From NCBI RefSeq assembly GCF_030271515.1, contig NZ_JASCXI010000004.1:1-64000 (forward strand): 64,000 nt of DNA, in the 5' to 3' direction. Under the pieces are notes generated by a model, which did no database searches, had not been told where the DNA came from, and worked only from the letters and a program-made list of their open reading frames with translations. Position 1 is the stretch's first letter, and every line of letters starts with the position of its first letter. Made by a program: the position numbers and the translations under genes. Below, in pieces: positions 54,201 through 62,322 of the stretch. The DNA is from Erythrobacter oryzae. GTDB lineage: Bacteria; Pseudomonadota; Alphaproteobacteria; Sphingomonadales; Sphingomonadaceae.

Positions 54201-54428
54201 CTGGTGAGCCACTGGCGGGTCTCGGACGAGGTGACTGCGGTGCTGACGGTGGAGACGCTGCGCCTGTCGCGCACCGACCTGCCCAAGGCCGAGGCCCTGC
54301 GCCAGGCGATGATCGCGGTGCGCACGGGCCAGCGCGCCGACGGATCGGCGCTGCCGGGATGGAAGGAATACTGGGCCCACCCCGCAGCCTGGAGCCCCTT
54401 CGTGCTGGTGGCAGCCGACGGCAGCTAG
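51297..54428 (+). CDS. Exported TPR-CHAT domain protein
   Basis: A 1043-residue protein. ATG 51297 follows GGGGGGAG; the first ~28 residues (MAASIFCCPAAVLAACFAVLQPIPALAA) are a signal peptide. Residues ~50-480 are helical repeats of TPR type (for example TYNNMAFRQNFQGRFALAETNARKALEIF and KYNLAAALLGQGRAEEALPLLR). The C-terminal ~350 residues are a CHAT domain, a caspase-like cysteine peptidase: H888 in IIAFATHGLLP and C939 in LILSACNTA, followed by GLARAFLHAGAKAMLVSHWRVSDE. Both catalytic residues are intact, so proteolytic activity outside the cytoplasm is plausible. A two-component system follows. Confidence 0.88.
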   Translation: MAASIFCCPAAVLAACFAVLQPIPALAASGASDKVAKKTSARAEDGKLGKGGASTSYRPLVERLEAAISRGDTARVATLLPVVDALVLNSQDAAPEDQDQALPVLQSAHALLGDFAGERGIIERRAALAASREGPKSYAAAILAVDVADLLRREGRPAEGEAHLRRVVAASKDPEVRIGLQRALASYLDDAQHLGDAIDAYRALLAMQVEHKGPDSDDAFRTVEALSWDLGQTGRHAEALALLATTLPRAEAVWRATGADETKNGTMESLVAGLRYANLLERQADHLGAQGKISQSDLQFEAANRMRTRYFTRPTHIVAQTYNNMAFRQNFQGRFALAETNARKALEIFEGFFSGTDTSDSLTYAKYKYNLAAALLGQGRAEEALPLLRFGVPIQRKLDPDHADLVILLTTLSRAIVAAGGDRAEALALAREAAAIARRHRDARAAGGYADSAPDGASAALTRALAGDATTHDPLSMAYGALMEATAAGVKAGGPADAAALRSEMFIAAQDLEQSTAGQAMAQAAARAMAGDGPLGALITRKQQLADRARALNLAVTASILASEAAGLAEKRSALAQVTRELAETDAQLKRSFPEFEELVSPAALSLADVKARLAADEALVLIVPNGADTYVFAVAPDREEVVVLDKATEPVTRLVARLRCRMDEATCLSDADLDVTSDQTGALEGIDAFFPRFDRAAAHRLYTTIVQPIEPALGKAKRVFVTVAGPLGGLPLPVLVTDFDPAKDKADAGDAETLKQSAWLGDRYAFITLPAVSALRIVRPQAEAAAPRNGFLGYGAPALEGSAGAARSVEQGGRRLTRAALQPVATASPEALRKLSPLPGTEIELKSMAAALDAPIGGLRLGSDATEAALKQDDRLASAQIIAFATHGLLPKEVGRGGEPGLVFTPPATASALDDGLLTASEAARLSLAAEWLILSACNTAASDGTPGSQSLSGLARAFLHAGAKAMLVSHWRVSDEVTAVLTVETLRLSRTDLPKAEALRQAMIAVRTGQRADGSALPGWKEYWAHPAAWSPFVLVAADGS

Positions 54429-54522
54429 CGCACTTCAAAACCCTTGTGCTTTGTGCTTGAAGCGCAATCGACACAAAAGGGCGCACGCCGGAACACCGGC
54501 CAACGGGACGAATAGCAGGCGC

Positions 54523-56148
54523 ATGCTGAAGCGCATTCTCGATTACCATTCGGGCCGCGCCATTGCCCTGTGCAGGCTTGCGCTTGCGCTGGTGTTCCTG
54601 CTCGTTCTCTACGCCGATCCCGACCAGCCGGTGCGCAACGCTGCCGAGGGTTTTCTCTTCCTCGGCGCCTATGCCGTGCTCTCGCTCGCGCTGCTGGCAA
54701 TGATCTGGAACAGCTGGTGGCTCGATGTCACGCTGCGGATCCCGGCGCTGGTGCTCGATGGCGCGATCTTCCTGATCGCCATCTACCTCACCGAGAGCAC
54801 GTCGACCGACTTCACCAGCCCGTTCCTGTCGTCCTTTATCTTCATCATTCTTGCCGCCACCGTGCGCTGGGGGTGGCCCGGGATGGCGATCGCCGCGACC
54901 GTGCTGAGCGCGAGCTATCTGGCCGCCGGGGTTTGGCTCGACTGGGCCGGCTTCGATGTCGAGCTCTACCGCTTCGGCCGGCGCGGCACCTACATGATCC
55001 TGCTGTCGCTGATCCTCGTGTGGTTCGGGCTCCAGCGCCGGGTGCGCGCGGTGGCCCGCCTCGACTTTGCGAGCGATGACACCGGCGCGCTGCCCGTCGC
55101 CGAAATCGCCGCCTATGCGATGACAGCGACCGGCTCGCCGTGCCTCCATCTGGGGTGGTGGAGCAACGAGGATCCGCACGTCCTGCTGTGCAAGGTGGCC
55201 GACGGCGAGCGGGAGATCCGGCACCTTGCGCCCGAGGCGCTGCCGGAACCCGCGGGCATCCCCTTCGCCCTGTTCGACCGTCCGCGCGCGCGGATGCTGG
55301 TGGCAAGCACCGATGGCCGGGTGACCGCACGGCGCGAAGCCCTCGCCCTGCCGCTCGCCGACCACTTCGCGGTTGCCGAGGGGCTGGTGATCCCGCTCCG
55401 CAGCTCCTCGGGCCGGGGCTTGCTGATCCTCGGCTGCAATCCGGGGCTCAGCATCGACGACCTCGCCATGGCGCCCGCCATCGCGCAGGAGATCGCGGCC
55501 GCGCTCGACCGCTTGCTGCTGTCGCATATCTCGCGCGAGGCGGCGGTGGCGCAGCTGCGCTCCACCCTCGCGCGCGACCTTCATGACAGCGTCGCCCAGA
55601 CCCTCGCCGGGGTGCGCTTCCGGATCGAGGCGCTGCGCGCGCAGGTGCGCGCGGGCGCCGATGCCGACGCCCAGTTCGACGAGATGAAGGCGAGCCTCAG
55701 CAGCGAGCACCGAAACCTGCGCGAGATGATCGAACGCCTGCGCCGCACCGATCTGGAGCCCGCGACGGTGCGGCTCGCCGAGCAGATGCAGCGGGTCGCC
55801 GGCGAGCTGACCCGCAACTGGGGGGCCGCGGTCGAGGTGACGACCACGCCGCAGGCCCTGACGGTGCCGGTGGCGCTCGCCTACGAGATCCAGCAGATCG
55901 CGCGCGAGGCGGTGGCGAACGGGGTGCGGCACGGCAAGGCTGGGCGCTTCACGATCGCCGTGTCGCGCAAGCCTGCGGGGATCGAGCTCGACATCCGCGA
56001 CGACGGGACCGGCTTCACCGGCACCCCCCCGCCCCATCCCCGCACGCTCGAGGAAAGAGCACGTGCCAATGGCGGGCGACTTGCGGTATGCGCCTCGGCT
56101 GCGGGCGCGCATCTCACGATCAGCCTGCCCGACCGGAGCGAACCATGA
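54523..56148 (+). CDS. Membrane sensor histidine kinase, HisKA_3 (NarL partner) type
   Basis: A 541-residue kinase from ATG 54523. Residues ~15-180 hold about six membrane helices. A GAF-like region (~195-335) follows, then the HisKA_3 dimerisation motif ARDLHDSVAQTLAGVRFRIEAL with phospho-accepting H354 and an HATPase domain (QQIAREAVANGVRHGKAGRF and LDIRDDGTGFTG). It ends in ATGA overlap with the response regulator, an obligate pair. The stimulus is unknown; the neighbouring CHAT protein or molybdoenzyme may be targets. Confidence 0.9.
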   Translation: MLKRILDYHSGRAIALCRLALALVFLLVLYADPDQPVRNAAEGFLFLGAYAVLSLALLAMIWNSWWLDVTLRIPALVLDGAIFLIAIYLTESTSTDFTSPFLSSFIFIILAATVRWGWPGMAIAATVLSASYLAAGVWLDWAGFDVELYRFGRRGTYMILLSLILVWFGLQRRVRAVARLDFASDDTGALPVAEIAAYAMTATGSPCLHLGWWSNEDPHVLLCKVADGEREIRHLAPEALPEPAGIPFALFDRPRARMLVASTDGRVTARREALALPLADHFAVAEGLVIPLRSSSGRGLLILGCNPGLSIDDLAMAPAIAQEIAAALDRLLLSHISREAAVAQLRSTLARDLHDSVAQTLAGVRFRIEALRAQVRAGADADAQFDEMKASLSSEHRNLREMIERLRRTDLEPATVRLAEQMQRVAGELTRNWGAAVEVTTTPQALTVPVALAYEIQQIAREAVANGVRHGKAGRFTIAVSRKPAGIELDIRDDGTGFTGTPPPHPRTLEERARANGGRLAVCASAAGAHLTISLPDRSEP

Positions 56149-56768
56149 TCAATGTCCTTGTCGCCGACGACCATCCCTTTCTGCGGGCCGGGCTCGAGGC
56201 GGTGTTGCGGACCGCCGGCATGGCGGTGGTGGCCTCGGTCGGGGATGGCGACGCTGCGCTCGCCGCCATCGCCGGGGAGGATCCCGACGTGGTGGTGCTC
56301 GATGTGGCGATGCCCGGGCGCGACGGGGTCGCAACCCTCGCCGCGCTGCGCGAGCGCGGGGACCAGCGCCCGGTGGTAATCCTGACGGCGCATATCGACG
56401 ACCGCCAGCTCCTCGCCGCGATCCATCACGGCGCCTGCGGAATCGTCCTCAAGGAGGACGCCGAGGACTTCCTCATCGATTGCATCCGCGCCGCCAGCAA
56501 GGGCGAGAAGACCATCGACCCGCGGCTCACCTCGCGGATCGCCGAGCTGACCTCGGGCGATAGTCCCGCGCGCCGGATCGACGCGCTCGCCCGGCGCGAG
56601 CGGGAAATCGTCGAGCGGGTCGCCCGGGGCCTGCGCAACCGCCAGATCGGCGAGGAACTGTCGATGAGCGAAGGCTCGATCAAGGTCTACCTCCACACCA
56701 TCTTCGAGAAACTCGACGTGAAGAGCCGGACCGAGCTGGCGATCCTCTACCACGAAGAGACCAGCTAG
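56145..56768 (+). CDS. NarL/FixJ-type response regulator
   Basis: A 207-residue regulator from ATG 56145, coupled to the kinase. Receiver domain residues 1-120 with acidic pocket D8-D9 (VADDHPF), phospho-acceptor D53 (VVVLDVAMPG) and conserved lysine in GIVLKEDAED. The LuxR-type HTH (LARREREIVERVARGLRNRQIGEELSMSEGSIKVYLHTIFEKLDVKSRTELAIL) occupies the C-terminus. A complete and apparently functional regulator. Confidence 0.93.
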   Translation: MINVLVADDHPFLRAGLEAVLRTAGMAVVASVGDGDAALAAIAGEDPDVVVLDVAMPGRDGVATLAALRERGDQRPVVILTAHIDDRQLLAAIHHGACGIVLKEDAEDFLIDCIRAASKGEKTIDPRLTSRIAELTSGDSPARRIDALARREREIVERVARGLRNRQIGEELSMSEGSIKVYLHTIFEKLDVKSRTELAILYHEETS

Positions 56769-56776
56769 GCCGCGCC

Positions 56777-59044
56777 TCAGCCCACCGGCTCGAGCCGCAC
56801 GGGCACATATTTGTGCCACGGCGTCCCCACCACGGAATCGCGCCAGCGGTAATCGGTGAGTTCATTGAGCGCGACCCCGTGGCGCTTGACCGTGCCATCC
56901 TCGCCCACAACGTCCAGCCCCAGCCCGTTCGGCAGCGAGACATGGCCGCGGCGGCTCCCCTCGTGGCACTCCACCACCGTCCTCGCGCGGGCGCGGCGCG
57001 AGACGACCTCGACCGGCGCGCCATCGGCGAGGCCCAGCGCTGCGGCATCCTCGGGGTGGATGCGCAAGGTGCTCTCGAGCTCGCCTTTCCGCAGCCAGTC
57101 GGGGTTGCGGATCGAGGTGTTGCTGGTCTCGGTTCGCCGCTCGCCGGCCGAGAGGATGAAGGGGTATTCGGCATCGCGCGGCGGGCCTGCCGGATCGAGC
57201 GCGAGCAGCGCGTCGATCATCTCGGGGATGTGGAGGTTGATCTGCTGCCCCGGACTGCGCAGCCGCTTCCAGCTGTCCTCGGCATCCTGCCGCGCGAAGA
57301 CCGTGCCCGAGGGCGAGCCGAGAATCGCCTCGAACAGGCGGTTGCCCGCGAGTGGCCCGGTGTGCCCGGCGCGCGCCGCTTCCTCGGGGAAGGCTTGCAC
57401 GAACAGCTGCGCCACGCCCCAAACGCCTGCTGCATTGCTCATCCCCTCGGGCAGCACTTTGCGCAATGCGCGGTAGAGCAGCACCGAGGCGACCGGCATC
57501 AGCGCGGGGTTGGCGCCGATGGTCTGCATGAATGCCATCGCGAGGTGATCGAGACCCTTCTCCGCCGCGGCGCGCAAGGGCGCCACCTCGGCCTCGCCGA
57601 ACACGCCCAATGCCTCGCACAGGCGGGCGTGGATCTCGCCCTCCTCGAGGGTGCCCTCGCGCGGGGGGAACAGCGGATGGCGCAGCTGGAAGGCGTTGGC
57701 CTCGGGCTCGAAGTTGAAGAAGCTCGCTTCGGCCTTCTCGAACTGGCTGCTGGCGGGGAGCACGTAATCGGCCGCGCGCGCGGTCTCGGTCATGGCGACG
57801 TCGATCACCACGCTGACATCGAGCGCGCGCAGGGCCTCGCGCATCCGCGCCGAATCCGCCAGCGAGTGGACCGGGTTGGCGCTCTCGACAATCATCGCGC
57901 GGAAGCGGTGCGGGTGATCGGTGAGGATTTCCTCGGTGATCGCGTTGCAGGGGATGAGGCCCATGACGACCGGGAAGCCGGTGACGGGCGAGCGGCGGAA
58001 ATTGCGCTCTCCCGAGGTCTTGCTGCTCGCCCCGCCCCCGCCAGCGCCCAGCGGGCGGAAGGGGATGAAGGCATAGCTCGTCCCCTTCCGCCCGAAGGCG
58101 CCGGTGAGGCCGATGATCAGGCGGTGGAGGTAGGAGCCGAGCGTCGAGTGGACGCCCATCTGCATGCCCAGGTCCTCCATCGAGGCCATGGTCTCGGCCC
58201 CCGCCATCCGCCGGGCGGCAGCGCGCAGCAGCGCCTCGTCCACGCCGCAGACCTCGGCGAACTGGCTCACCGGGATGCGCGCGAGGGCCTCGAGCACCGG
58301 CTCGGCATTGGCGACGTGGTCTGCCATCCAGTCGCGGTTGGCGAGGCCGTCCTGAACGAGGATCGCGGCGAGCGCGCCGAGGCACCACGCGTCGGTCCCC
58401 GGGCGGATCGCCAGATGGAAATCGGCCATCGCCGCGGTCTCGCTCTTGCGCGGGTCGATCACGATCAGCGCGCGGTTCGGATCGGCGGCGATCTCGCGCA
58501 GGACCAGCCTTGCGCGCGGGAAGCCGTGCGATTGCCACGGGTTCTTGCCGATCAGCAAGCCCACCTCGGCATGCTCGAAATCGTGGTGGATGCCGCAGCC
58601 GAACATGCGCGCCTGCACCCAGGCTTCGCCCGTCTTCTCCTGCGCCAGCGCGTTGGAACGGTAGCGCACGCCCAATGCCGCCAGCGTGCTCTGCGAATAG
58701 ACGCCCGGGAGATGGTTCCCCTGCGCCCCGCCGCCGTAATAGAAGATGCTCTCGCCCCCATGCTGATCGCGCACCGCCGCAAGCTTGCCCGCGATTTCGC
58801 TGATCGCGGTGTCCCAGTCGATCGCCTCGTAAGAGCCGTCGGCCCGGCGGCGCATTGGCGAAGAGAGGCGGTCGCGGCCCTGCTGGTAGGCGTCCATCCG
58901 CTGCGCCTTCTCGCACAGGTAGCCCTGGCTGACGGGGTGGTTCTTGTCGGCCCGCACGCGGGTGATGTGGCCGCCCTCGGTCTGGACCTCGATCCCGCAA
59001 TTGAGGGAGCAGATCAGGCAGGCGGTGGGTTTCCAGTCACTCAT
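56777..59044 (-). CDS. Molybdopterin-dependent oxidoreductase (DMSO reductase superfamily)
   Basis: A 755-residue cytoplasmic oxidoreductase (no signal peptide). The N-terminal 4Fe-4S motif is CLICSLNCGI ... GYLCEKAQR. The molybdopterin domains show YYGGGAQGNHLPG, LLIGKNPWQSHGFPRAR, IVIDPRKSETA, and the C-terminal dinucleotide-binding domain IHPEDAAALGLADGAPVEVVSRRA. The substrate cannot be assigned: it resembles formate dehydrogenase/nitrate reductase-like standalone proteins. It is translationally coupled (ATGA) to an upstream TetR regulator, which should control it. Confidence 0.87.
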   Translation of the reverse strand: MSDWKPTACLICSLNCGIEVQTEGGHITRVRADKNHPVSQGYLCEKAQRMDAYQQGRDRLSSPMRRRADGSYEAIDWDTAISEIAGKLAAVRDQHGGESIFYYGGGAQGNHLPGVYSQSTLAALGVRYRSNALAQEKTGEAWVQARMFGCGIHHDFEHAEVGLLIGKNPWQSHGFPRARLVLREIAADPNRALIVIDPRKSETAAMADFHLAIRPGTDAWCLGALAAILVQDGLANRDWMADHVANAEPVLEALARIPVSQFAEVCGVDEALLRAAARRMAGAETMASMEDLGMQMGVHSTLGSYLHRLIIGLTGAFGRKGTSYAFIPFRPLGAGGGGASSKTSGERNFRRSPVTGFPVVMGLIPCNAITEEILTDHPHRFRAMIVESANPVHSLADSARMREALRALDVSVVIDVAMTETARAADYVLPASSQFEKAEASFFNFEPEANAFQLRHPLFPPREGTLEEGEIHARLCEALGVFGEAEVAPLRAAAEKGLDHLAMAFMQTIGANPALMPVASVLLYRALRKVLPEGMSNAAGVWGVAQLFVQAFPEEAARAGHTGPLAGNRLFEAILGSPSGTVFARQDAEDSWKRLRSPGQQINLHIPEMIDALLALDPAGPPRDAEYPFILSAGERRTETSNTSIRNPDWLRKGELESTLRIHPEDAAALGLADGAPVEVVSRRARARTVVECHEGSRRGHVSLPNGLGLDVVGEDGTVKRHGVALNELTDYRWRDSVVGTPWHKYVPVRLEPVG

Positions 59045-59634
59045 TGCGGGTCTCCTTCCCTTCGGGCGTAGGCATCGGCGAGCACGCCCGCGGCATCGCG
59101 GCAGGCGGCGAGGATGGCGTCGGACAAGCCGGAATCGGGCACCGCGCGGGCGAGCGCGAGACCGCCTGCCGCAAGCGCCAGCAGCGCCAGTTCCTCGGAC
59201 GGGGACGCGGCGTCTTGCGGATTGTCGCTGTCGGTGACGACCGCGGCGAGCATCGCCTGAAAGCTCTCGCGCACCGCCGGCGCGGCGCGCGGCGCCTCGC
59301 TCAGCAGCGCGGCGAGCGGGCAGCCGGTCTCGGGATGGTCGCGGTGGGTGCGCGAAAGGTAGGAGCGGGCGCGCAGCTTGCGCCGCTCGGGGCGAGGGAG
59401 GCCCTGCGGCTGCGCGCCGAGGCGCTTTGTGCGCTCGGCCACCGCAGCCTCGAGCGCGGCCACCTCGAGCGCCTCCTTGCTCTGGAAATGGGCATAGAAG
59501 CCGCCGTGGGTGAGCCCGAGATCGCGCATCAGCCGCTGGACGCCATTGCCCGCCAACCCTTCCGTGCGCAACCGCGCTGCCGCCAGATCGAGAATCGCCG
59601 CCCGCGTCGCGGCCTTCCGTTCGGAGCGATTCAT
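59041..59634 (-). CDS. TetR-family regulator coupled to the molybdoenzyme
   Basis: A 197-residue TetR protein from ATG 59634 with HTH TRAAILDLAAARLRTEGLAGNGVQRLMRDLGLTHGGFYAHFQSKEALEVAAL. The GGFYAHFxSKEAL form belongs to the branch that senses electrophiles or small organics. It overlaps the molybdopterin oxidoreductase start by 4 nt. It is divergent from a small membrane protein; between them lies GTAGC-ATTC-GCTAC (59712-59725), the same operator type seen next to the other TetR gene at 30.7 kb. Confidence 0.88.
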   Translation of the reverse strand: MNRSERKAATRAAILDLAAARLRTEGLAGNGVQRLMRDLGLTHGGFYAHFQSKEALEVAALEAAVAERTKRLGAQPQGLPRPERRKLRARSYLSRTHRDHPETGCPLAALLSEAPRAAPAVRESFQAMLAAVVTDSDNPQDAASPSEELALLALAAGGLALARAVPDSGLSDAILAACRDAAGVLADAYARREGDPQ

Positions 59635-59700
59635 GCGAGTCTCTCCCTTCGCGCTTAGCGTCCCGAATTTCACATTACATCTATCATGTCAAACGGTCGC

Positions 59701-59728
59701 TTGCGGATTGCGTAGCATTCGCTACACC
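59701..59728 (+). promoter_or_regulatory. Promoter with overlapping TetR-type operator
   Basis: -35 TTGCGG (59701-59706), 16-nt spacer, -10 TACACC (59723-59728). The inverted repeat GTAGC-ATTC-GCTAC (59712-59725) lies in the spacer and -10, the classical position for repression of the small membrane protein gene. One mismatch from the 14-mer at 30747-30760. Confidence 0.6.
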
Positions 59729-59761
59729 CATCGAAAACAAGACTGTGGGAGAGAATGCGCC

Positions 59762-60109
59762 ATGACCCTGTTCCGCATGTTCCTTTTCGCCTGCATGGTG
59801 ACGATCATCGGCTACACCTCGGTCACCATCGCCAATCATGGCTGGAACCTCGTGCCGATCTTCTTCGGCGACATGGCGAAAATGGCGTGGCCGGGGCAGT
59901 TCAACCTCGACTTCATGTGCTTTCTGCTGCTGGCGGGAATCTGGACCGCGTGGCGCCACCACTTCCGTCCCGCAGGCCTTGCCCTTGGCCTCGTCGCGGT
60001 GCTCGGGGGGATGATGTTCATGTCGGTCTATCTGCTGGTCCAGTCGCTGCTGACCCGCGGCGATGTAGCAGCACTCATGCTGGGGCCGGAGCGCGCCGCC
60101 GCGCGCTAA
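59762..60109 (+). CDS. Small integral membrane protein, TetR-associated
   Basis: A 115-residue protein with three or four membrane helices (FRMFLFACMVTIIGYTSVTIA; FMCFLLLAGIWTAW; GLALGLVAVLGGMMFMSVYLLVQSLL). It resembles the 137-residue protein at 30780 over the middle region (TSVTIANHGW...QFNLDF...). GGGAGAG precedes ATG 59762. Function unknown; both paralogues sit behind the same operator and opposite a TetR gene. Confidence 0.75.
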   Translation: MTLFRMFLFACMVTIIGYTSVTIANHGWNLVPIFFGDMAKMAWPGQFNLDFMCFLLLAGIWTAWRHHFRPAGLALGLVAVLGGMMFMSVYLLVQSLLTRGDVAALMLGPERAAAR

Positions 60110-60170
60110 ACGCTGGAAAACTCGCCCCCCGCCTTTGCGCGCGGCGCGCCGCCTGCCTAATCCCTTGGGC

Positions 60171-61673
60171 GTGACAGCCACCATCGACATCGGACGCGGG
60201 CCTCAGGGAGAGGCGATCGGCATCGACCTGGCCGAACTCCTCGCCACGCGCCTGCTGGTGCAGGGCAATTCGGGCTCGGGCAAGTCGCACTTGCTGCGCC
60301 GGTTGCTCGAGGAATGCGCGGGGCAGGTGCAGCAGATCATCATCGATCCCGAGGGCGATTTCGTTACCCTCGCCGATGCCTTCGGCCATGTGGTGATCGA
60401 TGCCGGGGCCTATTCCCCGCGCGAAATCGAGGAACTGGCCGCGCGCGTTCGCCAGCACCGCGCCTCGGTGGTGCTGGCGCTGGACGAGCTCGAGGTCGAG
60501 GCGCAAATCCGCTGCGCCGCGCTGTTCCTCACCGCCCTCTTCGATGCCCCGCGCGAGCATTGGTATCCCGCGCTCGTGGTGGTCGACGAGGCGCAGATGT
60601 TCGCCCCTGCCGCCGCGGGCGAGATGAACGACGAGACCCGCCGGCTTACGCTCGCGGCGATGACCAACCTGATGTGCCGCGGGCGCAAGCGCGGCCTGGC
60701 CGGGATCGTCGCCACCCAGCGCCTCGCCAAGCTCGCCAAGAACGTCGCGGCCGAAGCCTCGAACTTCCTGATGGGGCGGACCTTCCTCGACATCGACATG
60801 CAACGCGCCGCCGACCTGCTCGGCATGGACCGGCGGCAGGCCGAGCGAATCCGCGATTTGCAGCGCGGCCAGTTCCTCGGCCTCGGCCCGGCGATCAGCA
60901 GGCGGCCGGTCGCGGTCCATGTCGGCGCGGTGCAGACAGCCGGGCGCGGGGGCGGTCAGGGGCTGATCCCGCTCCCCGAAGCCGCCGGGGACGCGATGGA
61001 GGCGCTGCTCACCGATCGCCTGACCGAGGCAGCCGCCGCGCCCCAGCCGGTGCGCCGCGCGCCCCCGCCCGCGAGCCCGCGCGCCGACATTGAACAAGCC
61101 CTCGCCCGCCCGCGCGCCCTGCCCAAAGTCACCCGCGCGCCCGAACCGCTCGCGCCGCTCAGCGAAGCTCCCGCGCCTGCCCCCACGCCCCGGCCCGCGC
61201 CCCCGCCTGCCAACGAGAGCGGCACCACGCCCGAGGACATCGTGCGGCAGATCGCGCTCGCCGAAGACGCGACCTATCGCCCCGCCGCGACGCTGTTTCG
61301 CGATTTCGCGATCCGCTGCCGACAGGCCGGAATCGCCAGCGCCCACATCGACATCGCCCGTTTCCGCCGCATCTTCGCCCATGCCGTCAGCGGGCTCGAC
61401 CAGCTTGCCGACGACGCACAGGCGGCGATCGCGCAGGCCGCCGAGGGGGTCGATGACGATTGCCTCGCCCCCTATCTCGCCATCCTGATCGCCGCCCACA
61501 CCGGCGCGGCCATGCCGCAAGAGGACGAACTCGGCCGCCTCTACGGCAGCGCCTCGCCGAGCCGCGTGCGGCGGCTGCTCGACCATCTCGAGCGGCAGGG
61601 CCGGATCGTGGTGCGCGAGGATTTCGGCGGCGAGCGCTCGATCACGGTCCCGCTGCTGCCCGCCGCCGCCTGA
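60171..61673 (+). CDS. HerA/DUF87-like ATPase with C-terminal winged helix
   Basis: A 500-residue cytoplasmic ATPase, start GTG 60171 (VTATIDIGRGPQGEAIGIDLAELLATRLLVQGNSGSGKSHLL). Walker A GNSGSGKS, Walker B ALVVVDEAQMF and a sensor TNLMCRGRKRGLAGIVATQRLAKLAKNVAAEASNFLMGR belong to the HerA/VirB4-like family that pumps or remodels DNA. After residue ~290 a long Pro/Ala linker leads to a C-terminal part ending in a winged-helix pattern (GSASPSRVRRLLDHLERQGRIVVREDFG). No NurA nuclease partner is adjacent. Standalone versions are widespread and uncharacterised. Confidence 0.83.
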   Translation: MTATIDIGRGPQGEAIGIDLAELLATRLLVQGNSGSGKSHLLRRLLEECAGQVQQIIIDPEGDFVTLADAFGHVVIDAGAYSPREIEELAARVRQHRASVVLALDELEVEAQIRCAALFLTALFDAPREHWYPALVVVDEAQMFAPAAAGEMNDETRRLTLAAMTNLMCRGRKRGLAGIVATQRLAKLAKNVAAEASNFLMGRTFLDIDMQRAADLLGMDRRQAERIRDLQRGQFLGLGPAISRRPVAVHVGAVQTAGRGGGQGLIPLPEAAGDAMEALLTDRLTEAAAAPQPVRRAPPPASPRADIEQALARPRALPKVTRAPEPLAPLSEAPAPAPTPRPAPPPANESGTTPEDIVRQIALAEDATYRPAATLFRDFAIRCRQAGIASAHIDIARFRRIFAHAVSGLDQLADDAQAAIAQAAEGVDDDCLAPYLAILIAAHTGAAMPQEDELGRLYGSASPSRVRRLLDHLERQGRIVVREDFGGERSITVPLLPAAA

Positions 61674-61858
61674 TTTTCCCGCAAGCCCGCCCGCCTACAC
61701 CGCGGAGCCCACCGCTTCGTGGCAAGCAAGGCTCTCATGCAGCAATTCCTGCACAGCACGAGGCCCCTCGCGCGGGTTAGACCCTGACTGCCGTCGGTGC
61801 CCTGTCCGGAACCTTGCGGCGCACATCCCCGACGGGAGGGTCCGACGAGGAGAATTCG

Positions 61859-62299
61859 ATGCACGCGCCAGTCAGTCCCGCCGCGTTCCACACCCCGCCC
61901 GCTCCCCCGCGGGCCTTCAGGGCCGTGCCCGCCCCTGCCCCGCGCCCGCGCGGCGCACGGCTCCAGCCGCACCACATCGCTGCGATCGACCGCTACATCG
62001 ACCGCAATATCGAGCACGTCGTCAGGATCGACGATCTCGCCGCGCAGGTCGGGCTCTCGCGCTTTCACTTCCTGCGCTGCTTCAAGCGCGCCACCGGATC
62101 GAGCCCGCTGCAATATGTCCTCGCGCGGCGCGTCGAGCATGCCCGCCAGCTCCTTGCCCGCAGTGACGAAAGCATCGCCGCGGTCGCCTATGCCGCGGGC
62201 TTTTCCTCGCAGAGCCACCTCAATGCGATGTTCAAGCGCCATTTCGGCGTGACCCCGGGCGCCTTCGTGCGCGTCCACCGCCGCCCCGCGCAGCTCTGA
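61859..62299 (+). CDS. Short AraC-family regulator
   Basis: A 146-residue protein from ATG 61859 after GACGAGGAGAA. A disordered Pro-rich N-terminus (~45 residues) precedes a complete AraC double HTH (HHIAAIDRYIDRNIEHVVRIDDLAAQVGLSRFHFLRCFKRATGSSPLQYVLARRVEHARQLLARSDESIAAVAYAAGFSSQSHLNAMFKRHFGVTPGAFVRVHR). There is no ligand domain, as in SoxS/MarA-like regulators. It is followed after 23 nt by a Dps-like gene, so it may activate an oxidative or starvation response. Confidence 0.88.
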   Translation: MHAPVSPAAFHTPPAPPRAFRAVPAPAPRPRGARLQPHHIAAIDRYIDRNIEHVVRIDDLAAQVGLSRFHFLRCFKRATGSSPLQYVLARRVEHARQLLARSDESIAAVAYAAGFSSQSHLNAMFKRHFGVTPGAFVRVHRRPAQL

Positions 62300-62322
62300 C
62301 CCCCGCTTCCAAGGAGACCCCG

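Noticed and set aside
51102..54380. 1092-codon open frame antisense to the CHAT gene
   Set aside because: Arg/Gly/Ala-rich artefact; the plus-strand frame has a signal peptide, ribosome site and intact CHAT motifs.
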